Shown: positions 33,715 through 44,546 of the stretch, piece after piece
Layout: each line of letters begins with the position of its first letter
Numbering within the stretch: position 1 is the stretch's first letter
Source of the DNA: Salticus scenicus
Taxonomy: Eukaryota > Arthropoda > Arachnida > Araneae > Salticidae
Length of the DNA: 64,000 nucleotides
Assembly (NCBI GenBank): GCA_963930645.1
Contig: OZ005652.1
Location: 320,912,244-320,976,243 of the forward strand
Reading direction: 5' to 3'
Notes under the pieces: generated by a model
The model's input: only the letters and a program-made list of their open reading frames with translations
Told to the model about the DNA's origin: nothing
The model's database searches: none
Translations under genes and position numbers: made by a program

Positions 33715-33927
33715 TATGAAGTGACACTAAGTCGAAAGTATTGAAAAGTAATTAGAAAGTTATTTAAGTTTATCTTCTTCTTCTAGTACTTATTTTTATG
33801 AAAACTATTTAATTTTATTTTCTTCTTCAAGTACTATTTATCCAAACTGTGTTGATTTAAAATATTAAATGAATATTTACGTATTGAACAAATATTAACA
33901 AAACTATTACAAAAATTTTGTTTAAGT

Positions 33928-36900
33928 ATGTCAGCAGCAAAAGATATACAAATTGAACCGCTGAACTCCACAAATTATAATGTGTGGAAGTTTCGTATCG
34001 AGATGTACTTGCAAAAAGAGGATCTTTTTACAGTCATTACTGACGATCCTCCCAACCCAATAACCGATCAGTGGCGTTCAAAAAATAGAAAAGCAAGAGC
34101 TATTATCAATTTACTTATTGACAATGATCAGATCGTGTACGTTATGAATCTAGATACAGCACGAGAGTGCTGGAATGCTCTGCGCCAAGTCCACGAAAGA
34201 TCATCGCTTACCAGTAAGCTTTTCTTACTTAGGAAACTTTATTCCATAAAATTAATTGAAGGTGGTGATGTTAACCAACATATATCTGATATATATAAAA
34301 CACGCGACAGACTCACCGCCATAGGTGAAGTCATAGATGAATCGCACCTAGCAGCATTAATGCTATGCTCACTCCCTCCTTCGTATGACGTTCTCATAAC
34401 AAGTCTCGAACCGAGAGACGAAGCGCAATTGACACCTGAATATATACGAAACAAATTAGCTGATGAATATGCCAAAAGGCTTGAAAACAAAACTATTCAA
34501 AATTCAGCGTTGAAAGTCCAAAACAATAACAAATCGGAGAAATTCTGCAAATACTGTAAGAAAAGTAACCACAATATTCAAGAATGTTATAAGTTAAAAA
34601 ATAAAAATAATTCTGCTGTTAAATGTCACAGTAAAAATTTCAACAGAAAACCCAACTACAGATCCAACATATGCTCTCAGAACAATGAGAAGCCAGATAG
34701 CGCTCAAAATGCAGAGGGGACCAATAAACCAAAAGCTGATAAATTGTATTCTTTTTATGTTGGAGATAAAACTGAAAATTGGGTGGTTGATTCATGGTCG
34801 TCTTCACATATCTGCAATGATAAACTAAAATTTCGCGAACTTAAAAATAAAGTTTCTAACGTCACTATCGCGAACGGCACGCAGCTAAAATCTTTGGGTT
34901 CCGGTACTGTGGATTTGTATACCGTAAATTCGGAAAACACACAGAACAAAATAACACTTAAAAATGTTCTTTATGTCCCTGAAATAGAAACTAATTTAAT
35001 TTCTATAAAAAGAGCAACAGAGAATGGCTGTATCGCTGTATTTGATGATAAAACCTGTAAAATTGTAAATCAGGGAAATACATGCATTGAGGGATATGTG
35101 AAAAATAACTTATATGAATGTCAATTAAATTATTCTGAAAACAAACACACAGCGAACATTGTAATACAAACTTGTGATAACGAAAATTGCATAAACAAGT
35201 GGCATGTGAAACTTGGCCACAGAAATACTAACCACATTAAAGATTTAGTTAACAAGGACATGGCTGTGGGTATAAAATTAAATGATTGCAAACATAATAC
35301 TGAATGTAAAACATGCATAATGTCAAAATTAACTGATTCACCTTACCCCAAAGCTGCACAATTTAGAGCCTCCGTACCACACGAACTGGTCCACACAGAC
35401 TTATGTGGCCCTATGAAAACCCCCACTGTAGGTGGAAAATATTACTTTCTTACAGTTATCGACGATTACAGTCGTTATACTATTATATATTTGTTAAGAA
35501 ATAAGTTTGAGGTATTTTCTAAGTTAAAGAAATATGTGGCTATGACCGCAAACAAATTTGGCCGAAAAGTGCAAGCAATTCGCTCCGATAACGGGGGTGA
35601 ATACACTAGTATGGAAGTAAATGAATTTTTGAATAAAGAAGGAATTGAGCACCATTTTACCGTTCCTTACTCTAGTGCTCAGAACGGCGTGGCAGAACGT
35701 AAAAATCGTACGCTGATCGAAATGGCTCGCTGTCTGCTTAAAGACAGTAATTTGCCGAATTCCTTTTGGGGGGAAGCCGTAAATACCGCAAATTACATAC
35801 AAAATAGGCTCCCGACCTCCTCATGCGACTCAACTCCTTACGAAAAATGGAACGGCCGTAAACCCGATTTATCAAATATAAAAACATTCGGATGTCGCGC
35901 ATACGCATATGTACATAAAATACATAGGGGAAAACTGGATAGCACCGCTCAAGAAGGAATTTTTGTGGGATATGATAATCGTAGCAAAGGTTACAGAATT
36001 TGCACAAATAATAAAAATGTAATAATTAGCAGAACAGTAAAATTTTTGGAAGATGAGAATAGAGAATCCCACAATAATGAAACATCACAAATCAAGAATG
36101 AAAATTCAAATGATGAAATTCCGGTGTCCAAATTACCAATATTAGATACTGATATAAATATAGATATAGCGGGCGATAACGATAGTCCGGATGACACGCA
36201 AACTCTGCCGCGACGATCACAACGATTAAATAAAGGTGTTGCGCCCAACAGATTTGCATTTGCAGTAAATGACAAAAGAATTGATGAGCCTAAGTGTTTT
36301 GATGATATACTAAAAATTCAAAACCCAGCTGAAAAAGAAAATTGGCTGAATGCCACACTCGACGAAATGAATTCACTCAGACAAAACAATACTTGGGAAC
36401 TTGTTGACACTCAACCAGGGACCAAAGTAGTAGGGTGTAAGTGGGCGTTCAAGGCCAAATACAATAGCCAAGGACAAGTCGAGAAATATAAAGCCAGGCT
36501 TGTTGCCAAGGGTTTTTCTCAAAAATACGGGGTGGACTATGACGAAACTTTTGCACCAGTTGCATCGCATACCACTCTAAGAAGTTTCTTGACCATGTCA
36601 CTATATAAAAATTTGAATCTAAGGCATGTAGATATCAAAACTGCTTTCCTACATGGAAATTTGCAAGAAGATGTATACATGCATCAACCCGAGGGTTATG
36701 TTATCCAGGGCGAAGAAAATAAAGTATGTAAGTTAAAGAAAGCGATATATGGCTTGAAACAAGCCGCTAGAGCTTGGAATTTGAAAATTAATGAATCATT
36801 GTGTAAATTAGGATTTAAACAAAGTCAACATGACAAGTGTTTATATATCCGTAACAAAGGTAACACAGAAACTTACATTCTTGTGTATGTTGATGACCAA

Positions 36901-37827
36901 CTTATAGCTGGTAAAAATCACAATATTGACATACTAATTAATCAACTTAGGTAAGAATATCCATTAACCGACCTTGGGGAAGCCAAATATTACCTCGGCA
37001 TAAATATAGAAAGACCTTGTAAAGGGGTAATTACGCTTGATCAAAATAATAAAATACGAGACATTGTAACCAAATTTCGGCTAGATAACGCACGGCCCTC
37101 TGACACACCAATGGAACCAGGGTATATAAAATTAACTGATAATGACAATCTCTTACCAAACAACACAATGTACAGACAGGCTATAGGCGCGTTACTTTAC
37201 ATTTCTACAGTATCGCGACCTGATATAAGTGTTGCCGTTGGCATCTTAAGCCGTAGAAACGAAAATCCTAGAGCGAAAGACTGGGAGGCAGTTAAAAGGG
37301 TTATTAGATATTTGAAAAATACCCAAGATATTAAATTAAAACTTTGTAACTCTGGTGAACCTGTTCTTAGAGCATATTCGGATTCGGATTGGGCCAATGA
37401 CCCAAGTGATAGAAAGTCTACTTCAGGAAATTTATTTATATTGGATAAAAATCCAATATTTTGGACTTCGAAGAAACAGTCCTGTGTGTCCATGTCTTCA
37501 GCAGAGGCTGAGTACGTCGCAGCTGCGAGTACTGCACTTGAAATACAGTGGCTCAACAAGCTACTAGATGATTTAAATTTACCGCAACAATGTCCTATAG
37601 TGTTGTACCAGGACAACCAATCTACCATCAAGATTGCTGAAAATGATAAATTCCACTCCAAAACAAAACACTTACAGCTGAGATATCATCTTCTGCGAAA
37701 CCTAATACAAGAAGGCCTAATCCAGCTTCAATACAAACCTACCAAAGAAATGACCGCCGATACCCTAACAAAAGCTCTGCCAAAAACTGATTTTAATAGG
37801 CATAGAAATGCATTAATGAACAATTGA
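33928..37827 (+). pseudogene. Copia Gag-Pol polyprotein, one stop codon
   Basis: Single frame of 1299 codons interrupted by TAA at 36952-36954. Order: Gag with UBN2-like start (residues 1-200); zinc knuckle CKYCKKSNHNIQEC (206-219); protease, with DSW at 288-290 where DSG is required; integrase with H-C zinc site (WHVKLGH ... CKTC), Asp 491, Asp 554 and Glu 590 (DD35E); RT with YVDD at 987-990; RNase H with AYSDSDWA, SSAEAEYVA and YQDNQS after the stop. Start chosen at the first ATG of the conserved Gag. The stop removes the RT C-terminus and RNase H, and the Gly-to-Trp change should kill the protease. Confidence 0.95.
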
Positions 37828-37837
37828 AAAATTTCTG

Positions 37838-37851
37838 AGCTTAAGAGGGGG
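37838..37851 (+). promoter_or_regulatory. Copia polypurine tract
   Basis: GAGCTTAAGAGGGGG lies directly before the right LTR at 37852, the position where plus-strand DNA synthesis is primed. Confidence 0.8.
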
Positions 37852-38511
37852 TGTTGTGATATTTAATCTCAGAACACTTTTATTGACTTTCGTTTTTCTT
37901 GTTCCGGACTTTCTTTTTGTTTTTTGCTTCCCGCCAACTGATTGTTTGGTGCACCTGCCGCATCACGTGACGATGTGTCGCGTCTCTCTACGAGTACACT
38001 GTAATACTTTTTTCAATCATGTAACTTTTGTTATTCGGGACTGACGTTCCATTTTCTTATTCTATTTAATCATAATATTTTTTCTTTTGTCTAAGATGAA
38101 TAAATTTAAAGGCTAAACATCTAGGCATTCTTTCATTACGCAGCAATGTGTGAATTATCCTAAATATTAATTGATCTACATATTATATAAGATTTCACAG
38201 TCTAATCAACATTCATTATAGGAAAAGAAGTTGCTACGCTTTAATACGGAAGTTCCATTAAATATAAATATATGCATTTTTCATCTAATTTCAAGTGTAC
38301 GATCTGATGATAAATTAAGAGGATTTTTCTTCACCAATGGAATATATGATTACCTGTGACAACCCAGGTAAGTCAAACTTTATTTAATTGTATGACTGTT
38401 GTTTTTACAAAGAATTATTAGAAAGAATTATTTGTTATAAAATATATTTAAAATAACTAATTTGAGGAAGCTGCGAATTCATGCCTTCATTTATATAGTA
38501 TTCTTCCATCA
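37852..38511 (+). mobile_element. Copia right LTR
   Basis: 660 bp, nine substitutions relative to the left LTR (for example in CTAAACATCT, CATTACGCAG, GTACGATCTG), no indels. Followed by AGTGC. Confidence 0.93.
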
Positions 38512-39210
38512 AGTGCTTCTTTCGTGTGCTGCTGAATTCCCTGGAGATGTGAATCAAGTTGGTTTTCAGGTATGTTTTCTTCCGTTGTCAGATATGTAAA
38601 GTGTCAGAGATTGAGTTATGTGGGTTGATAGTTTTTATTTTTTCTGTTTGTAACAATGTATTTAGTTACGAAGTTTTAGGATTAAGAATTTAGTTTTTAT
38701 TTTGTAAAATTTTAAGCACGGATATCTCGGATTCAAGTTTATAGTTAAGGCGGTTGAAAAGATTAGTTTCATGACTTAACGGGGCGTTTACTTGAGAGAT
38801 AAATTTATTGTTAAAGTTCTGTTTATTGTAACGCTGAGCTTGGTAACTTTAAATTGTTGTTTAAAAGTTTTGTAAGATTATAATTCTAAATTCTTTTTAA
38901 AAGTAACGTAAGGAGTGGGTATACTGTAACTATTTATATAGGAGTATACTAAAATTAGTTGATTTTCCTACTGGTAAAAATTCTTGGAATTTCTTTTTCT
39001 CTAGTTGTTTATTTTAACTAAATATAGGTACTGTTTATTGTATCTGGGTAAATATTGTAGTTAATGTTTAGAGAAAAGGTGTTTAAAGAATTTCGTAGGT
39101 GATAATCAGTGTTACTTTTGTGTATATTTTCATGGTATTTGATTTCTTTATTGTTTTTATTACATGTGCATTTTTTTTTTCAGTAATTAGTGAAATTGTA
39201 TTTTGTAATT

Positions 39211-39925
39211 ATGGCATTTCTCATTAATTATACAAAAAACGTATTGTTAGAGTTAGCGGATGAATTTGGTGTTTCGGGGCTAACAGATAAAAGCAAAAAA
39301 CTGGAAATCAGGGAAGCCATTGAAAAGGCGGCTAATTATGATGAAGGGGTTGCGAAGACGCTAATAGAAGGGATTTTGGAAGAAAAAGAAAGAGAAGCGA
39401 AATTGCAAAAAGAAAAAGAAATAGAAGAGCGCGAATTGAAATTACAAAAAGAAAAAGAAGAGCGCGAATCGAAATTACAAAGAGAAAAAGAAGAGCGCGA
39501 ATGGGATTTACGAAAAAAAAAAAAAAAAAAAAAAAAATGAAGAGCTTGAATGGGCGTTGCAAAAAGAAGATGCCGAACGAAATTTTGAACTTGAGAAACT
39601 CAGAATCCAGAGCGCTACAGAAACTTGTAGCGTAGAGTCGGGGAGTTTAGTTCAAGAGACGGTTTTGAAGAAAATTAATTTAAAGGACATAGCTCCGAAA
39701 TTTGACAAAAAACAAATGGATATTTCTCTTTTTTTCACGATATTTGAAAGATTAGCACGTAAAGAAAATGTTAGCGATCATGACTGGATGTCGCAACTTA
39801 TCCTTTTGTTGCCGAGCGACGTCGTACAGATAATTATGAAATTAGACGAGTCAGAGGCTGATAACTTTCAACATGTAAAAAAAGTGTTGATGAATAGGTT
39901 CAGGTTGAGTGATAGGTTCAGGGAG
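39211..39925 (+). pseudogene. Gypsy element 1 Gag, N-terminal half, frameshifted
   Basis: Starts MAFLINYTKNVLLELADEFG, homologous to MAFLGKGNKKDLQEV of element 2 at 54244. The more upstream ATG at 39190 is judged not to be the start. A Glu/Lys/Arg coiled coil (LQKEKEERE-type repeats) is interrupted by a run of 27 A (39511-39537) that shifts the frame, which resumes from about 39540. The capsid part begins DKKQMDISLFFTIFERLARK and stops matching near 39925, where RT begins. SCAN-like C-terminal capsid, zinc knuckle and protease are deleted. Confidence 0.85.
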
Positions 39926-40700
39926 CTCCATATCCGGCATCTGGACATTGTGTTACAACGTTTGGAGGAGGTAAATCTAAAAGCGAAACCGGCAAAGTGT
40001 TTATTCGCCCAGGACCATGTAAAATTTGTAGGGCATGAAGTGGGGTCAGGGAAGAGGTCGCCGAGTGACGCGAAAATCTAAACTATCCAAGAATTTCCCA
40101 TTCCAAAGACAAAGACGCATGTAAGGTCATTTTTAAGTCTGACCGGCTTTTACCATAAATATATAAAGGATTATGCGACAAAAGCTGCGCCTTTGACGGA
40201 TTTGTTAAAAGGGAAAAATAAGAGGGAAAAAATTGAGTGAAGTCAGGAATGTGATCAGACATTTAATGTACTAAAATTAGATCTAACTAATACGGTACTT
40301 TATGCTGCGGATTTTTCAAAAGAATTCATTGTTCAGACTGATGCAAGTCTTGTAGGGGCGGGTGTGGTCCTAGCTCAAAATTTCGGGAATAACGAGGAGC
40401 ATCCAATTGTTTATCTGAGCAAAAAAATCTCTAAGGCGGTGCGTAATTATAGTACCATTGAACGCGAATTAGCGGCAGTCATTTTTGGGGTGAAAAAAAC
40501 TAAATCATTATTTAGATGGGCAAAAATTCGTTCTTCAAACCGATCATAACTCTTTAGTTTATCTTAAAAAAATGATGGGCACGAATTCACGTTTGACGAG
40601 ATGGGCCTTATGTTTACAACAATACAACTTCACAGTCGAGCATAAGAGCGGAAAAAAGCATTTGAATGCAGATGCGTTAAGTCGCATGCATGAAGAATAG
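39926..40700 (+). pseudogene. Gypsy element 1 RT thumb and RNase H remnant
   Basis: Joined in frame to Gag: HIRHLDIVLQRLEEVNLKAK, then KFVGHEV, the RT region after the YxDD box, so the catalytic box itself is gone. A TAA at 40079-40081 and TGA near 40238 interrupt it. RNase H follows with IVQTDASLVGAGVVLAQ and STIERELAAV; a frameshift near 40512 is needed to reach QTDHNSLVYL and HLNADALSRM. The frame ends at 40700 just after the RNase H domain, with no integrase behind it. Confidence 0.87.
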
Positions 40701-41203
40701 AAAAAAAAATGCCTTGGTTTTAGGTAGTGTTTTTGGACTGTTTGTAAATATTTATTCATTTTTTTTTTCTTCATTTGTATTTCAAAAAAATGTTTAAGTG
40801 TATTGATTATGAGTTATTTTTCTTTCTTTTTCATGAAATTTTATTGTGTAATTGTGAAATTTCAGTGTTTGACTTTTAAAATTTTGTTAGGTGTAGAACC
40901 TTTGATTGTCATCACGAAACTGCATGTGAATGTCTAATTGTTTTTTTTTATATAATGTGAAATGAGACCTGGGATCTAGGAATTATGCAAGGTGTAAGAC
41001 TAGAAAATTTATTTTTAAGGTTATTTTTTAGTTCTATGAAAATTCAGGGGGTTGTTTCGAAACTTTTTTTTTTTTTTGGGGGGGGGGGGTTAGCTCAACT
41101 CTCTGATGTTGCATGTTTGATAATGGGAGGAGGCACCTGTGTCTTCTGGAGCCCATTTTACATCCTGTAAGGCCGTAAAATGGTCTTTTAGGAGGGAGGA
41201 AGC
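40701..41203 (+). other. Gypsy element 1 3' untranslated region with polypurine tract
   Basis: No ORF. T12G10 tract at about 41064-41089. AGGAGGGAGGAAGC (41190-41203) is the polypurine tract just before the LTR start at 41204. Confidence 0.7.
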
Positions 41204-41227
41204 TGTGCTGGAGCGAAGGTCGCAGAC
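41204..41227 (+). mobile_element. First 24 bp of the original right LTR
   Basis: TGTGCTGGAGCGAAGGTCGC then AGAC, directly after the polypurine tract, matching the LTR start at 32309 with one change. It breaks off at 41227 and is followed by R1 flank DNA. Confidence 0.88.
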
Positions 41228-41509
41228 CCTCATGAATATGTGTACCAAATTGCAAGTCAATAGCGTGATTTTTGTGGCCACTATCGCGGTACATACAAAC
41301 TTTTCCCTTAGGCCGTAATGATAAGAGAAACTTTGGCGTGTCCCTGAACACGAATTACAAATGAAATACATACCTAAAACTATACAGCTGATTCTTTTGG
41401 GCGCATGAACATGTGTACCAAATTGCAAGTCAATAGTGTGATTTTTGCGGCCGCTATCTCGCGACAGACAAACACACAGAACCCAAAACCGTTTTGAGTC
41501 TCAACAGAG
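41228..41509. repeat. 282 bp copy of the left flank (R1) inside the right LTR region
   Basis: CCTCATGAATATGTGTACCA ... CTCAACAGAG is base-for-base the same, by eye, as 32027-32308, the DNA immediately left of the element. It runs straight into a second LTR start at 41510 (TGTGATGGAGCG), as in the left junction. Confidence 0.92.
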
Positions 41510-42025
41510 TGTGATGGAGCGAAGGTCGCAGACATTCCAAGAGATCAGGTGTCGTGTGACCAGACTGACCGGAGCCATGGAGAGCCGTCTGAACGACAGT
41601 TGCTTTGTGTGAAAGAATTTTATATTTTCTAAGGAAGCGGTAACATCACTAGTTTCCAATTTCACGCATGGCTTTTGTTCGCTACCGACATTTATCTGAG
41701 TTTCGGGTAGACGAAGATTGGACGAAAGTGATGTCACGGGCATAGTGATATCACGATCAACGAATCAGTGCTTCGTGTGGGGTATCCCCCCCTCCCTCCG
41801 AAGTTGTGCTCGGAAGGGAGGGACACTCAAAAAGGGCAGAGAGACTTGGTGCTTAAAAGGTGTAGCATGTTTTTGGAGGATGCTCGGAGGCGAGCGAGAA
41901 TTTCTTTGTATTACAACCTTTTTTTTTTTTTTGTTAAGTTTGAATAAAAATAGCAAAAATCGTCACTACTGGACTCGTGCATTTTGTATTCTGTTCTCCG
42001 AGGTGTACTCCCAAAAATCACCACA
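41510..42025 (+). mobile_element. Full right LTR of gypsy element 1
   Basis: 516 bp, TGTGATGGAGCGAAGG to AAAATCACCACA, then AGAG target duplication and R1 sequence (GGCCTCCATTGACG). The first 400 bp are almost identical to the left LTR; the last 120 bp are distinct. Confidence 0.88.
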
Positions 42026-42195
42026 AGAGGGCCTCCATTGACGTTTCGCATTCAGCACTAGTTTATGTCAGGGTCCAACTAAATACCACGTTTGGTTAAA
42101 TTTCGCTCATTGGTTCGTGAGATACAATGTCCACAAAATTTGTGATACACACAGAGACAGTCATTTTCTAAACTAGTGGGCATAGGTAGACTCTG
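42026..42195. repeat. R1 copy 1, right continuation
   Basis: AGAGGGCCTCCATTGACGTT and GGTCCAACTAAATACCACG, then CATTGGTTCGTGAGATACA. A related stretch recurs at 43440-43590 (GGTCCAACCAAATATCA, CATTGGTTCGTAACGTACA). Confidence 0.6.
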
Positions 42196-43435
42196 CTCAG
42201 TTCCCCACCATATGTATGTTCTCATAAATTTCTACTGCAGGGCATATTATATTCATGTTAAGAGAAATGAATTTGATCAATCGCTTTACACAGTGATAGA
42301 ATGAAATCCCCATCTAATAGGCTACCTACCATTCAGTTCGATATATTTATTTTATTCTAAGGTATTAATCTATTTTATCGGGGTAAGTTTCGTAGTTTTC
42401 CCGTAGGTGGAATTACCACATATTTAAGCTATCTTAAACGGAACAAAAGCGAAGAAATTTACAAGGATTATTTTTTTTCACTTGCACATAAATTTTTAAG
42501 GTAATTAATCCAGAGGTTTATTCTAATCTTTTTTTTTTTTTATTGTAGAAGATGATTACTTAATTTTACTTAGGAATCTATAAAATTTAGTAAAACAATG
42601 AACTTAATAAAATATTTTTCTTCTTCATAACTGAAGTAAATTTAGAAAATTTCATGTTCTAAATTTGTTATGAAATATGATTAAACGTTGTGTATGAACA
42701 TGTTTAAATAAAATAACAAAATAATGCATTGGAAATTTGCGCTTTATACATTTAATTACTTAATAAATAGTAAAGTTAAAAAAAAAAAATACTATGAACA
42801 ACGTGTTAATTATCGTGGTTTCATATGATTTATATTGAGTTAGTTAAAATATATTTTCATAAATATTAAAGTTAAATTAAAAATAGAATTAAAAACAATT
42901 CTTTTGTAACAAAAAAAAAAAAAAAAAAAAAAAAAAGAAAAAGAAAGAAAGAAATAAAAAGAAGAAATAAAAACAGAAATTTATTTTAGAAAATTAAAGA
43001 ATATCTTTAATTAATAAACATGCACACGCAGACACAAAAGAAAAGAAAAAGTTTAAAGAAGTATGGACAATATTTTCAATAAATAAACTACTACTAATTT
43101 TTAATTATTTATATAGCACTGTTGGATAATAATAGATAATCTTTATGTGTGCGAAATAAAATTTCAACTGCTCTCTATTATTTTCAAGTAAAATCCGGTT
43201 ATTTATATAGACTAGTATCGCCAAGTGGTCAAAACTCGACCACATGTTTTGCAAAGCAAGGCAAGGCAAAGCAAAGTTATTGCCTTCTCCTAAACGGAAT
43301 TAAATTGCAACACTGCTGCGGCTATTGTTTGTCGATATGTACTCAAACTGAATCAGCGGAGTTTTACTTAATATGCTTCTCTAAGTTAAGTACACTATAG
43401 ATGTTGAGCCTTTCCTGAAATGAGAGGGAATCACA
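42196..43435. other. No gene seen
   Basis: AT-rich with a poly(A) plus GAAA tract at about 42910-42960. The ORF at 43149-43400 has no recognisable domain. Confidence 0.5.
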
Positions 43436-43599
43436 ACATGGAAGCGTCCCCTGTTGGGTGATATAGCCCCAAACCTAATCAACGTCATGTCAAACCAAGG
43501 TCCAACCAAATATCAAATTCGTTTAAATTAATTCCATTGGTTCGTAACGTACAGTGTTGGAACTCAAAAAGACAGATGTTTTCTAAAAATGGTCGAATT

Positions 43600-44137
43600 G
43601 AGATCGGGAAATCTCAAAAGGTGTAACTTCATAGAAAACCGAAAATCTTAAATTTTTCTGAATCTTATACTTTCTTCTTATATATGCAGAGGATAGAATA
43701 ATAAATCCACTTTTTAAAAAAATAAGTAGTCAATTTCAGTTAATTCAAATGCAAGGAAATCTGAAAACGTGTAAGTTCATCGAAAACCGGAAATCGAAAT
43801 TTTTTCTGTATATTCTACTTTTTTTCTTATACATGCAAAGCTAGTAATAAATCCTTTTTTTTTTTATAAGTAGTCAATTTCAGTTAATTGAAATGCATGT
43901 TAAGCACAAAACGTCAAATTCATCGAAAACCGAAAATCGAATTTTTTTCTTCTACTGGCTTCTTCTACATGCAGAAACTAGTAATAAATCCACTTTTTTT
44001 AAAATAAGTAGTCAATTTCAGTTAATTGAAATGCAATGAAATCTCAAAACGCGAAAATTCGTCGAAAACCGGAAATCGAAATTTTTTCTGAGTCGTCTGC
44101 TTTCTTCTTATACATGGGGAAGATGGTAATAAATCCA

Positions 44138-44170
<33 letters not shown>

Positions 44171-44501
44171 AAAGTAGTCAGTTTCAGTTAATTGAATAGC
44201 AAGGAAATCGAAAATTTTTCTGTATCTCCTTTTTGCTTCTTATACATGCAGAAGCTATAATAAATCCTCCTTTTTTAAAATAAGTAGTCAATTCCAGTTA
44301 ATTCAAATGCAAGGAAATCTCACAGCGAGTAAATTCGTCGAAACCCCGAAATCAAAAGTTTTTCCAAATTTTATACTTTCTTCTTACATGTGCAGAGGAT
44401 ATAAAATAATAAAGCCACTTTTTTAAAAACGTGTATTCATCACCGAAAACCGGAAATCAAAAGTTTTTCCAAATCTTAAACTTTCTTATATATGTAGAAG
44501 A
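43600..44501. repeat. Tandem array of about seven 130-145 bp units
   Basis: Each unit contains ATCGAAAACCGGAAATCGAA, TTCTTATACATGCAGA, an AATAAATCCxCTTTTTT stretch and AGTAGTCAATTTCAGTTAAT. Starts fall near 43606, 43751, 43900, 44036, 44200 (short), 44325 and 44440. A TTA microsatellite sits in one unit (44141-44168). The array is cut by the TIR element at 44504, and a trace of a unit (TTGTCAATTTCAATTAATTG) reappears beyond its right end at 49768. Confidence 0.82.
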
Positions 44502-44546
44502 TATACGCAAGCGAAGTGTGACCTCACTGTCCGTCGTTGGTGCTAA

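Larger units (their letters stand above)
33046..38511 (+). mobile_element. Copia (Ty1/copia) LTR retrotransposon
   Basis: 5466 bp with two 660 bp LTRs, one long Gag-Pol frame (33928-37827), a primer-site candidate next to the left LTR and a purine tract next to the right LTR. Target duplications are AGTGC. It sits in the leader of gypsy element 1. LTR divergence of 9 in 660 makes it the youngest large insertion here. Confidence 0.95.
32309..42025 (+). mobile_element. Ty3/gypsy element 1 (Gmr1-like), containing a Copia insertion
   Basis: LTRs at 32309-32835 and 41510-42025, leader, Gag from 39211, then RT/RNase H remnants to 40700 and a purine tract near 41188-41203. The leader is split by Copia (33046-38511). 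Coding lesions: a poly(A) frameshift, a Gag-to-RT deletion, two stops and a late frameshift. RNase H is the last coding domain and is followed by noncoding DNA, which fits the PR-IN-RT-RH order. The 3' end is rearranged (41204-41509). Confidence 0.85.

Noticed and set aside
36955..37110. Programmed stop readthrough or frameshift at the Copia TAA
   Set aside because: The frame is unchanged and Copia RT-RNase H is normally continuous, with no pseudoknot-like context seen; a point nonsense mutation is simpler.
34239..37661. Minus-strand ORFs opposite the Copia frame
   Set aside because: Shadows of the plus-strand Gag-Pol; no domains.
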